A program made the position numbers and the translations under genes. A stretch of DNA of 64,000 nt from Bacillota bacterium (GTDB lineage: Bacteria > Bacillota > Clostridia > Acetivibrionales > DSM-27016). A model generated the notes under the pieces. The model did not search any database. It saw only the letters and a list, made by a program, of their open reading frames with translations, and had not been told where the DNA came from. The number at the start of each line of letters is the position of its first letter. Within the stretch, counting starts at the first letter, position 1. The stretch covers positions 1 to 64,000 of the forward strand of contig JAEWDM010000016.1 in NCBI GenBank assembly GCA_023390115.1, given 5' to 3'. Below are positions 1 through 7,402 of this stretch, piece by piece.

Positions 1-243
1 AGTATTTAAGCAGTGCATAAACTTTGACACATCGAAGCCCTTTGGGTCCAAGTGAAGGTGCAGGTGATTATCCATTAAGCAGTACGCATAAATGCCGCAC
101 TTATACTTGTCGGTATATCTCTTAAGCAGCCTGAGGTAATAATCCTTGTCGGCATCATCTCTGAAGAGAAGAAATTCGGACTCACTGCGGGACATTATAT
201 GAAAAATGGCACCGGGGTGCTTTTCACGGGATTTTCTGGGCAT
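1..243 (-). CDS. REP-associated tyrosine (Y1) transposase, N-terminal part, cut by window edge
   Basis: The minus strand from 243 is open to the window edge and begins MPRKSREKHPGAIFHIMSRS, followed by a YCLMDNHLHLHL segment. The His-x-His block (HLHLH) after 'MDNH' is the HUH metal-binding motif of IS200-like/RAYT single-strand transposases; the catalytic Tyr would lie beyond the edge. These proteins act on small palindromic REP elements rather than on classical inverted repeats. The start is the ATG at 243-241. Only about 80 residues are visible, so whether the gene is intact cannot be judged. Short GGGGACA-type motifs elsewhere in the window could be its substrates (inference). Confidence 0.85.
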   Translation of the reverse strand, partial: MPRKSREKHPGAIFHIMSRSESEFLLFRDDADKDYYLRLLKRYTDKYKCGIYAYCLMDNHLHLHLDPKGFDVSKFMHCLNT

Positions 244-541
244 ATTTGACTCCTTTTCCGGCAGGGAGCAAATGAATGGGGCAGAGTTGCAATTCTAAGA
301 CAATCATTTAAGCATGCATGCCGTAATATACTATTTTCTATATTTTAACACAGAACATGAGTTTGGTAAAAAGGTTTTAAGTAAATTTTTGAAGAATTTT
401 GCTGATTTGCTGAGAAATGTCCCTCACCAACTTTTAAAAGTGAGATATGGATACATGTTTTAAAAAAGCAATAATTATTATGCGGATTGAAAGGCATTCC
501 TTCAAATACCTTTCAATTCTATTCCTCAAGATTATTTACTA
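244..541. other. Intergenic region without a supported gene
   Basis: AT-rich spacer between the transposase and the glycyl-radical promoter. The only structure I see is a perfect 9-bp inverted repeat, ATTGAAAGG at 486-494 and CCTTTCAAT at 509-517, with a 14-nt loop and no following T-run. No ORF with a ribosome-binding site was found. Confidence 0.6.
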
Positions 542-570
542 TTGACAAATAATAAATAAAGCTTTAAAAT
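542..570 (+). promoter_or_regulatory. Sigma-A promoter of the glycyl-radical operon
   Basis: TTGACA (542-547), 17-bp spacer, TAAAAT (565-570). Transcription should start near 577, inside the first LacI-type palindrome, so a bound repressor would block initiation directly. Confidence 0.8.
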
Positions 571-572
571 TA

Positions 573-592
573 CATTAACGATAATGTTAATG
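573..592. promoter_or_regulatory. Operator 1: interrupted palindrome CATTAAC-N6-GTTAATG
   Basis: Inverted repeat CATTAAC (573-579) / GTTAATG (586-592) just downstream of the -10 box. It shares half-sites with the perfect palindrome at 628-643, 53 bp away centre to centre (about five helical turns), which would suit two repressor dimers on one DNA face. The likely ligand-binding partner is the LacI-family protein at 3759-4784 (inference). Confidence 0.65.
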
Positions 593-609
593 CGAGTAGA
601 TCTGCTCGC
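592..609. repeat. GCGAG...CTCGC inverted repeat in the leader
   Basis: An 18-bp near-perfect palindrome centred on AGATCT lies between the two operators, with one T/G mismatch. It could be a third protein site or an RNA hairpin in the 5' leader; the sequence alone does not decide. Confidence 0.5.
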
Positions 610-627
610 TATTAATTTTACTAATTT

Positions 628-643
628 ACATTAACGTTAATGT
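628..643. promoter_or_regulatory. Operator 2: perfect palindrome ACATTAACGTTAATGT
   Basis: A 16-bp perfect palindrome with the central AACGTT typical of LacI/GalR operators, 55 bp upstream of the activase start. A related half-site, ATTAACGTT, precedes the regulator gene at 3692-3700 and suggests autoregulation. Confidence 0.75.
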
Positions 644-697
644 GAATAATAATGCCTTTTTGAACTAAACTGCTTTGGCTGAAAAATGGAGGCTATT

Positions 698-1543
698 ATG
701 GCAAAGGGCACGATTTTCGCTATTGAAGAATTCGCTGTTCACGATGGTCCGGGCATAAGAAAGATCGTTTTTTTTAAGGGCTGTCCCTTAAGCTGCAATT
801 GGTGCCACAACCCTGAAGGAATGTCCTTTGGGAAGGAAATTATGGTTAGCAGAGGGGCTTGTACAGACTGCGGCAAATGTGCTGATATATGTAAAAATGA
901 AAAATGTACGGCATGTGGTGCATGTATTAGAGCATGCCATATGAATCTTCGCAGAATATGCGGCACGGAATACAAGGCAAGTGAGCTGGCAAGTGAGCTT
1001 TTGAAGGGGAAGGAGGTATTGGAAAGGAATAATGGCGGAATTACTATTTCAGGCGGTGAGCCAATGGCACAGCCTTTGTTCCTTTTTGAACTGATTGAAG
1101 AGCTTAAGCCTGTGCATGTGGCTGTTGAGACTTCAGGCTATGCGCCTGAGGGCACATTTAAAAAGGCCATTGAGGGTGTAGATCTAGTTTTGATGGATAT
1201 TAAGCATACAGACCCGCAAGTGCATAAGAAATACATTGGACAGGACAATACACTTATTATGAAGAATTTGCGGCATTTGATTGCAAGCGGCAAAAAGTTC
1301 TATATACGCATTCCTTTAATTCCAGGCGTCAATGATACAAAAGATAATATGGAAAAAACAGCAGAGCTGCTAAAAGATGCAAAGGGGCTGGAACGGGTTG
1401 AGCTGCTGCCGTATCACAAAACGGCAGGGGCCAAGTATGCAATGATAGGCAGAGAATATAAGCCCATGTTTGATGTGAAAAAAATACCTGCTGTTTATCA
1501 GAAGCCGTTTCAAAAGTATAACATAAGGAGTGAGGTCTTATGA
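698..1543 (+). CDS. Glycyl-radical enzyme activating protein (radical SAM activase)
   Basis: 281-residue radical SAM activase that would use a [4Fe-4S] cluster and SAM to place the glycyl radical on the enzyme encoded immediately downstream. The cluster motif CPLSCNWCHN (CxxxCxxC) lies near residue 31. A following insert with eight Cys (CTDCGKCADIC, then CTACGACIRAC) marks the ferredoxin-like two-cluster domain found in activases of glycerol-dehydratase and decarboxylase-type enzymes but absent from PFL activase. Start chosen at 698: GGAGG (688-692) sits 5 nt upstream, whereas the ATG at 686 overlaps that site. The stop overlaps the next gene's ATG (ATGA), indicating translational coupling. 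The insert argues against a pyruvate formate-lyase role. Confidence 0.9.
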   Translation: MAKGTIFAIEEFAVHDGPGIRKIVFFKGCPLSCNWCHNPEGMSFGKEIMVSRGACTDCGKCADICKNEKCTACGACIRACHMNLRRICGTEYKASELASELLKGKEVLERNNGGITISGGEPMAQPLFLFELIEELKPVHVAVETSGYAPEGTFKKAIEGVDLVLMDIKHTDPQVHKKYIGQDNTLIMKNLRHLIASGKKFYIRIPLIPGVNDTKDNMEKTAELLKDAKGLERVELLPYHKTAGAKYAMIGREYKPMFDVKKIPAVYQKPFQKYNIRSEVL

Positions 1544-3609
1544 ACAAAAGGATTGAAAAAATGCTAGACGATATTTTAAGCAAGAAGCACCATGTATACA
1601 GGCAGAAAATTGATGAGGATGTGTTTAGCGCCTTTACACAAGAGCTTGCGGCAAAAAAATTATCCCATGTTCAAAGGGCGGTAAAAAGACTTCAGATGAT
1701 GCTTGATATGGAGAAGCCGGTAATTCTTGACGATGAAAAAATCGTTTTAACCAGGACAGTATGCAAGGTGCCTGAAATTTTCACTCCGATCGAATGGGAG
1801 GATATAAAAAGCAAGCACTATATCCATGAAATGGGCAAGGTATGCAACCTTTCACCTAACTATGAGTCAACAATAAGGTGCGGTCTTGATGAACGAAGAA
1901 GTGAGGCAGTCAAGTCCATGAAGGTGACAGAGAATAAAAATGGGAGGGAATTTCTTAAGGCAGTGATAGACTCCATAGATGCTATATTATCCTTGACAGA
2001 CAGATATGCAGAAGAAGCACAAAAAGCAGGCAGACTTGATGTGGCGGATACACTGAGACATATACCGAGGCTTGGGGCAAAGACCTTCAGAGAGGCTCTG
2101 CAATTCTTCCGCATTCTCCATTTTACATTATGGGCATCCTTTAACTACCACAATACTATAGGCAGATTTGATCAGTATATGTACCCTTATCTAAAAGCCG
2201 ATATGGATGAGGGGCGGTTGGACTATGACGGGGCCTTTGAATTGGTTCAGGAATTTTTTTTGACATTCAACAGGGACAGTGATCTGTACCCCGGAATGCA
2301 GCAGGGGGACAATGGACAGAGTATGGTGCTTGGCGGGGTCGATTCACAGGGAAGGGATGCTTTTAACGAGCTTTCCGGGATGTGCTTAAAAGCAAGCCTG
2401 GAATTGAAGCTTATTGATCCCAAAATAAATCTCAGAGTTAACAGGGATACCGGATTAAAGCTGTATGAGCTTGGAACGCAGCTTACAAAGCAAGGGCTGG
2501 GCTTTCCTCAGTATTCAAATGATGATGTTGTAATTCCGGGACTGCTGCAAAAGGGATATTCTCTCCAGGACGCCAGAAATTATGTTGCTGCCGCATGCTG
2601 GGAATTTATAATACCCGGTTTGGGCATGGATATACCAAACATAGGTGCTATGTCTTATTCAAAGGTTTTGGATGAATCAATACACAAATCTCTGTCCGCT
2701 TGTAAGGATTTTGATTCCTTTATGAAAGAAATAAAGGCTGAAATGCAAATACAGGTTGACGCCGAAATAAGCAAATTTAAAGACATATATATGGAGCCCG
2801 CACCGGTAATGTCAATTCTGATGGATGGCTGCATTGAAAAAGCAAAAGATATCACAGATGGCTCGAAATACAATAATTACGGGCTTCACGGCACAGGCCT
2901 TTCTAACGCGGTTGATTCTCTGGCGGCAATAAAGAAATATGTATTTGATGATAAGTCGGTAGAGGCACGGGAGCTTGTTGATGCAATAGATGCCGATTTT
3001 GAAGGATATGAAGAATTGCGTACCATGCTTAAATACGAGGCTCCAAAATTTGGAAATGATGATGACTATGTAGATGGCATTGCAATGGAATTGATGGAAA
3101 TGTTTGCAGATTCACTAAAAGATAAGACCAATGACCGGGGAGGCTGCTATAGAGCGGGTACAGGCTCTGCGATGTACTATGTATGGCATGCTAAAGACCT
3201 GAATGCCTCGCCTGACGGCAGGAAAAAGGGAGAATTCTTATCCGCAAACTATGCTCCCAGTCTGAATATAAAGTCAAAAGGGCCGGTATCTGTTATCAGA
3301 TCTTTTTCAAAGCCTGATTTGAAGAAGGTAATAAACGGCGGGCCTTTAACAATAGAGATCCATGACACTGTTTTCAGAAACAGTGAAAGCATCAGCAAGG
3401 TCGCCATGCTTGTTAAAGCCTTTATGGATATGGGAGGGCACCAACTGCAGATAAATTCGCTGAATAAAGAAATATTGCTGGAAGCCCAGGAAAAGCCCGA
3501 ACTGCATAGAAACCTTATCGTCAGGGTATGGGGCTGGAGCGGGTATTTTGTAGAGCTTGACAAGGAGTACCAGGATCACATTATTCAAAGAGTAGAATTA
3601 AAGGTATAG
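1540..3609 (+). CDS. Glycyl-radical enzyme of unknown substrate (PFL/dehydratase superfamily)
   Basis: 689-residue oxygen-sensitive radical enzyme. The radical-site motif is RVWGWSGYF with the predicted radical Gly at 665, and the active-site Cys is Cys353 in AAACWEF. The C-x-E pattern (Cys353, Glu355) matches dehydratases, C-N lyases and arylacetate decarboxylases of the superfamily, which use Glu as base, rather than the Cys-Cys of PFL. Both motifs deviate: Trp replaces the usual Val in G-C-V-E, and Trp666 replaces the usual Tyr of G-Y. At 689 residues it is shorter than the roughly 780-850 of most characterised members. No microcompartment shell or alcohol-dehydrogenase genes lie nearby, so neither propanediol nor choline degradation is indicated. 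Substrate cannot be assigned. Confidence 0.85.
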   Translation: MNKRIEKMLDDILSKKHHVYRQKIDEDVFSAFTQELAAKKLSHVQRAVKRLQMMLDMEKPVILDDEKIVLTRTVCKVPEIFTPIEWEDIKSKHYIHEMGKVCNLSPNYESTIRCGLDERRSEAVKSMKVTENKNGREFLKAVIDSIDAILSLTDRYAEEAQKAGRLDVADTLRHIPRLGAKTFREALQFFRILHFTLWASFNYHNTIGRFDQYMYPYLKADMDEGRLDYDGAFELVQEFFLTFNRDSDLYPGMQQGDNGQSMVLGGVDSQGRDAFNELSGMCLKASLELKLIDPKINLRVNRDTGLKLYELGTQLTKQGLGFPQYSNDDVVIPGLLQKGYSLQDARNYVAAACWEFIIPGLGMDIPNIGAMSYSKVLDESIHKSLSACKDFDSFMKEIKAEMQIQVDAEISKFKDIYMEPAPVMSILMDGCIEKAKDITDGSKYNNYGLHGTGLSNAVDSLAAIKKYVFDDKSVEARELVDAIDADFEGYEELRTMLKYEAPKFGNDDDYVDGIAMELMEMFADSLKDKTNDRGGCYRAGTGSAMYYVWHAKDLNASPDGRKKGEFLSANYAPSLNIKSKGPVSVIRSFSKPDLKKVINGGPLTIEIHDTVFRNSESISKVAMLVKAFMDMGGHQLQINSLNKEILLEAQEKPELHRNLIVRVWGWSGYFVELDKEYQDHIIQRVELKV

Positions 3610-3634
3610 TTTAGGCATAAAAGGGTATATGAAC

Positions 3635-3659
3635 AAGGGCTTTGACAGAGTCAACCCTT
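3635..3659 (+). terminator. Hairpin after the glycyl-radical enzyme gene
   Basis: AAGGG...TTGAC pairs with GTCAA...CCCTT around a 3-nt loop, with a small bulge. No clear T-run follows, so termination is uncertain; it may only limit readthrough into the regulator gene. Confidence 0.35.
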
Positions 3660-3758
3660 ACTTAAGCGGATTATGCGGAAGCCTTTTTAAAATTAACGTT
3701 GTTGAATTATACTCCATATTTGTGTAAAATGAAGCTAATGGTTTTCAGGAGGAATTTT

Positions 3759-4784
3759 ATGGGAGGTAAAATTGGTTCTAACAGTAATTCCAAGGTGACG
3801 CTTAAGGATATTGCTAAAGAGACGGGGTTCACTATCAATACCGTTTCCAGGGCGTTGAAAGATAAGGAGGACATATCCCAGTCAACCCGAAAATTAATTA
3901 AGGATACGGCAAGCAGCATGGGCTATATAAGGAACGCAGTAGCAGGATCGCTCAGATCGGGAGTTACAAAAACTATTGCTGTTATATTGGGAGATATATC
4001 TAATCCTCATTTTTCAATATTGGTTAAAGAAATAGAAGCTTCTGCGCGAAAGCATAATTACAATACATTTATTATCAACACCGATGAAAAAAATGAATTA
4101 GAGGCAGAGGCTATTTATTCATCTGTTGGAAAAAGTGTTGACGGAATAATAATTTGTCCGACACAGAAAAGCGAACAAAACATCCGTTTTCTTCAAAAGA
4201 CCGGCATACCTTTTGTCCTAATAGGAAGGTATTTTAAGGATATTGATACCGACTTTGTTGTTTGCAACGATATTCAGGGTGGCTACCAGGCTACCAGGCA
4301 TTTGATTGAAAATGGGCATCGCGGGATACTGTTTTTAAACGGGCCTGATTATATATCAAGCTCTATTGAAAGACATGAAGGCTACAAAAGGGCACTGAGC
4401 GAGGGTAATATCGAATATGACAGTAATTTGGTCCATAAGATATCTATCACTTCAGGTGAAAGTGAAAAGGATATCTGCAATATAATTGCATCAGGTATAA
4501 AATTTACTGCTATATTTGCTTTTAGTGATATGATCGCGTGGGAAACAATACATGTTCTCAATAAATATGGGCTTAAGGTTCCTGAGGATATAGCTGTTGT
4601 GGGCTTTGACAATATTCAATCAAAAATTTTATTTCCTGTTCCACTAACGAGTATCAGTACTTCAAAAAGCAAGATGTCTCAAAGGGCCGTGAATATTTTA
4701 TTGAAACGGATTAACAGTAATGATATAAATGAATATATAAAGGATGTTATTGATACACAGATAGTAATAAGAGGCAGTACATGA
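3759..4784 (+). CDS. LacI-family transcriptional regulator
   Basis: 341-residue repressor. An N-terminal helix-turn-helix and hinge (VTLKDIAKETGFTINTVSRA) is followed by a periplasmic-binding-protein-like effector domain starting near KTIAVILGDISNPHFS and ending with the usual VGFDNI...PLTSI block. AGGAGG at 3747-3752 with a 6-nt spacer fixes the start at 3759, not the upstream in-frame codon at 3699. It follows the glycyl-radical pair, and palindromes matching LacI operator architecture cover the promoter at 542-643, so it is the probable local repressor. The effector is unknown; the domain family usually binds sugars, which hints that the enzyme works on a carbohydrate-derived compound (inference). 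Confidence 0.9.
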   Translation: MGGKIGSNSNSKVTLKDIAKETGFTINTVSRALKDKEDISQSTRKLIKDTASSMGYIRNAVAGSLRSGVTKTIAVILGDISNPHFSILVKEIEASARKHNYNTFIINTDEKNELEAEAIYSSVGKSVDGIIICPTQKSEQNIRFLQKTGIPFVLIGRYFKDIDTDFVVCNDIQGGYQATRHLIENGHRGILFLNGPDYISSSIERHEGYKRALSEGNIEYDSNLVHKISITSGESEKDICNIIASGIKFTAIFAFSDMIAWETIHVLNKYGLKVPEDIAVVGFDNIQSKILFPVPLTSISTSKSKMSQRAVNILLKRINSNDINEYIKDVIDTQIVIRGST

Positions 4785-4909
4785 GACAGTAAAAGGTTTG
4801 TAAGGAAGGCTGGAAAAATTGTAGGATAAGATATAGCTACAGCTACAGCTACAGGCCTTGTCTGTCAACTATATATTGAATTTTTAAAAGAAGGGATTTG
4901 AGTAAACGT

Positions 4910-5050
4910 ATGGAGAATAAGGGCATTCCTTCAATATCTATAGACTGTAAATGTCCGAAAGGAAAATGTAAAAGGCATGGTAACTGCAAGGAATGTGAGC
5001 GTTATCATGCAGGAAGAAAGAGGCCTCCATACTGCAAAAGGGAGACTTAA
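4910..5050 (+). CDS. Small Cys-rich protein (46 aa), unknown function
   Basis: A 46-codon frame with a dense Cys/His pattern: CKCPKGKCKRHGNCKECERYH, then a final PPYCKRE. Seven residues placed C-x-C-x4-C-x2-H-x2-C-x2-C-x3-H suggest a metal-binding knuckle. I recall similar C-C-HG-C-C-H mini-proteins in other Clostridia, but cannot name a family. The ribosome-binding site is weak (AGAAGGG about 14 nt upstream). It stands alone between the regulator and a Nim-like flavoprotein. The spaced Cys/His pattern is what argues that it is coding. Confidence 0.6.
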   Translation: MENKGIPSISIDCKCPKGKCKRHGNCKECERYHAGRKRPPYCKRET

Positions 5051-5286
5051 TTTTATTATGACATGATTCATGCGGCAACGCATCAGGCTAATGAGATAAC
5101 CAGCTTCCGGTGTAGGATACGGGAGAACAGGGTTGTTTTACATGACCGGCTCAGTCCTTTGCCACATACCTTCTCATTAAATAAAAATGATTCTGTGCCT
5201 GGAATTTCTTGGGGAAAATATTTTTTAGAGAAGGATTGGGCCTTATTGATAATATAAATCTATAATCGAAATCTGGAGGCAATTGC

Positions 5287-5751
5287 ATGTTTAAAGAGAT
5301 GAGAAGAAAGGATAGAAGCATTGATCCTGTATATGCTGTTAAGCTTTTAGAGGACGGACAGTACGGGGTTTTATCCACTGTAAGTCAAAGTGGATACGCC
5401 TATGGGGTTCCCTTAAATTATGTATATCATGAGGGGAGCATCTACTTTCATAGTGCTGTGGAGGGAAGCAAGCTTGATAACATCATATTTAATGACAGGG
5501 TTTCATTTTGCGTGGTTGGAAGCACGGAAGCAATGCCCGATAAATTTAGCTACAGGTATGAGAGCGTAATTGTATTCGGGAGAGCGGCCGAAGCCTCAGA
5601 CAGCGAGAAGGAGGATGCTCTGGTTTTGCTGGTTCGGAAATACTCCGGACGGTTTATGGAAAAGGGGATTGAATATGTAAAAAGAGATATCGGTAAGACA
5701 AAGGTTATAAAAATAGATATTGAACATATGACAGGGAAGTCAAGGGTATAA
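5287..5751 (+). CDS. Pyridoxamine 5'-phosphate oxidase-like (NimA-type) flavoprotein
   Basis: 154-residue split-barrel protein of the PNPOx-like family: MFKEMRRKDRSIDPVYAVKLL leads into GQYGVLSTVSQSGYAYGVPLNYVY, then IYFHSAVEGSKLDNI, the pattern of NimA/NimB-type 5-nitroimidazole reductase homologues. Such proteins bind FMN or heme, and most clostridial copies have no proven drug-resistance role. GGAGG 6-7 nt before the ATG supports the start. It appears monocistronic, ending before the promoter of the methyltransferase operon. The exact substrate is unknown. Confidence 0.85.
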   Translation: MFKEMRRKDRSIDPVYAVKLLEDGQYGVLSTVSQSGYAYGVPLNYVYHEGSIYFHSAVEGSKLDNIIFNDRVSFCVVGSTEAMPDKFSYRYESVIVFGRAAEASDSEKEDALVLLVRKYSGRFMEKGIEYVKRDIGKTKVIKIDIEHMTGKSRV

Positions 5752-5839
5752 ATGGGGACATTTCTCAGATGCTTTCTATATGTAAGGAAACACAATCTTC
5801 TGTTTAGCCTGGCGAGTTTACCGTAATTATTATATTTCC

Positions 5840-5868
5840 TTGACACCGCTTCCCTATTATGCTATTAT
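5840..5868 (+). promoter_or_regulatory. Consensus sigma-A promoter of the methyltransferase/ABC operon
   Basis: TTGACA (5840-5845), 17-bp spacer, TATTAT (5863-5868). It gives a start near 5875 and an untranslated leader of about 160 nt that ends in a terminator. Confidence 0.8.
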
Positions 5869-5872
5869 GAAT

Positions 5873-6012
5873 CGGAATTAGGTTATGAAAACCTGACACA
5901 ATCATAAGAAATATGATTCGATATGCATGAAAGCAGATTAAGGTGTTGTAAGTTTTGTATTTAAGCCATGAAGGTTTACTCTGTTAGAGTACTAGCTTTC
6001 GTGGCTTTTTTA
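5873..6012 (+). ncRNA. Attenuator leader, candidate unassigned riboswitch
   Basis: The leader contains an AGGTT/AACCT hairpin (about 5879-5894) and an AATCATA/TATGATT hairpin (5899-5917), then an intrinsic terminator. The segment at 5927-5934 (ATGAAAGC) can pair with 5995-6002 (GCTTTCGT), which would break the terminator stem. Mutually exclusive terminator and antiterminator forms just before a regulated operon are the hallmark of a riboswitch or RNA-binding-protein attenuator. I could not match it to the cobalamin, SAM, NiCo, ZTP, T-box, purine or c-di-GMP consensus from memory. Confidence 0.6.
5963..6012 (+). terminator. Intrinsic terminator in the leader, upstream of the methyltransferase gene
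   Basis: AAGCCATGAA pairs with TTCGTGGCTT around an inner ACTCT-gtt-AGAGT stem, followed by a six-T run at 6006-6011. It lies between promoter and start codon, so it must be conditional for the operon to be expressed. Confidence 0.85.
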
Positions 6013-6035
6013 TGTCTATTTAAATGGAGGGAATT

Positions 6036-7361
6036 ATGGAAATAGGGAGCATAGTAAAAAAAATCGGGGAATATTGGGATGAAAGATCTTCTGTTTTCGA
6101 TAAAGAACATGATACAGAAGATGTGAATGCCTGGATGCGTGTATTGGGCAAGCTTTTGGGAGAGGATAGAACCAAAAGCGTTTTGGATCTGGGCACAGGG
6201 ACAGGATTTCTTGCTAATATGACTGCCAAAATTGGATATCCAACTATAGGTGTGGATATTTCAAAAGAGATGATGGGGTATGCTGTCAGGCATGCCAGGG
6301 CCAAAGGAGCAAATGCTGTTTATATGGAAGGGAGTGCTCTTAAGCTTCCGTTTATGGACAGTACGGTTGACTTCGTAATTAATGCAAGACTTATATGGAC
6401 AATTGTTGAACCCGATACCTCAACCAGGGAATGGTTAAGAGTGGTAAAGCCCGGAGGAAAGATTTTCTGCTTTAACAGGATGAAGGAAGGCGTGGGATTG
6501 ACATCAAATAAACTGAACATTTATGGAGATGATGAGGTCAATAAGGAGCTGCGGTTTAAGGGTGCGGCTATGGATGAGCTTACGGATTTATTTGAGAGGA
6601 ACGGACTTATAGATGTTAAAATAGAAAAGCTTCCCGGATTGACGCTTTCTGGATATGATTATGAGCCATGGTTCGTCCTCATGGGAACAAAGCCGGTATT
6701 GCAAAGGCAGCTCGAAGCAGAAGGAATGGCTTGCTTTTGGGACAAAAGTGCTGCAGAATATGAAGTCACGCATGAGGTAGCCGATAAAGAAATGTGGAAG
6801 AAGGTTCTGGATAGTCTTATATGCAGCAAAAAGGATATCAAAATATTAGATGTTGCGACAGGAACGGGCATTATTGCAAATATGCTTGGGAGCAACGGAT
6901 ATGAAAATGTGTTCGGGATTGACATTTCTGAGGGAATGCTGCGAATTGCCATAGATCACGCTAAAGAGCAGGAAAGCAATGTTAAATTTAAGTATGCGGA
7001 TGCACTGGAGCTGCCCTTCGGGGACGGCAGCTTTGATGTAGTGATAAGCTCAAGACTTTTATGGACGCTCACTGAGCCTGAGATGGCTATTAAAGAGTGG
7101 AGGCGTGTCCTAAAGGACGGTGGGAAGATTATTGCAATTAATGAGCTTGAGCCGGAGCTTGGTATAAGGTGCTCTGGCCTTGACGGGTATATTAAAGATA
7201 TAAGAGCCAAAAAGCTCCCATACGGCAACGTAGATCAAAATGAAATATTGGATACGTTTAAAGCATGTAATTTTAATAACGTGTCTTTAAGGCATATGCC
7301 AGGATGTCATTTGTTGAACAGTGACAGAGAAAACTGGTATGCTTTTGTTGGCACAAAATAA
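6036..7361 (+). CDS. Two-domain (tandem) class I SAM-dependent methyltransferase
   Basis: 441 residues holding two complete class I methyltransferase domains in tandem. The first has SAM motif I VLDLGTGTGFLANM near residue 54 and acidic motif VDIS; the second has ILDVATGTGIIANM and IDISEGM. Both carry similar downstream blocks (LKLPFMDSTVDFVINARLIWT and LELPFGDGSFDVVISSRLLWT), so the halves arose by internal duplication. Start at 6036: GGAGGG (6026-6031) lies 4 nt upstream, while the ATG at 6024 overlaps it. First gene after the attenuator and 41 nt ahead of the binding-protein start, so it belongs to the transporter operon. A role in making or modifying the imported ligand is possible but unproven. 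Confidence 0.85.
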   Translation: MEIGSIVKKIGEYWDERSSVFDKEHDTEDVNAWMRVLGKLLGEDRTKSVLDLGTGTGFLANMTAKIGYPTIGVDISKEMMGYAVRHARAKGANAVYMEGSALKLPFMDSTVDFVINARLIWTIVEPDTSTREWLRVVKPGGKIFCFNRMKEGVGLTSNKLNIYGDDEVNKELRFKGAAMDELTDLFERNGLIDVKIEKLPGLTLSGYDYEPWFVLMGTKPVLQRQLEAEGMACFWDKSAAEYEVTHEVADKEMWKKVLDSLICSKKDIKILDVATGTGIIANMLGSNGYENVFGIDISEGMLRIAIDHAKEQESNVKFKYADALELPFGDGSFDVVISSRLLWTLTEPEMAIKEWRRVLKDGGKIIAINELEPELGIRCSGLDGYIKDIRAKKLPYGNVDQNEILDTFKACNFNNVSLRHMPGCHLLNSDRENWYAFVGTK

Positions 7362-7402
7362 CTTTGGAGTTCGACAAAAATTATATAAGGGAGATATATC
7401 AA

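Noticed and set aside
1540..3609. Annotation as a second pyruvate formate-lyase
   Set aside because: It lacks the Cys-Cys active site, is shorter, and its activase carries the extra ferredoxin-like insert; the true PFL is at 28256.
5063..5257. 64-codon open frame before the Nim-like gene
   Set aside because: No ribosome-binding site, no recognisable domain, low-complexity composition unlike neighbouring genes.
5873..6012. Cobalamin, SAM or NiCo riboswitch for the methyltransferase operon leader
   Set aside because: None of the conserved core boxes of these classes could be found; it is left as an unassigned attenuator.
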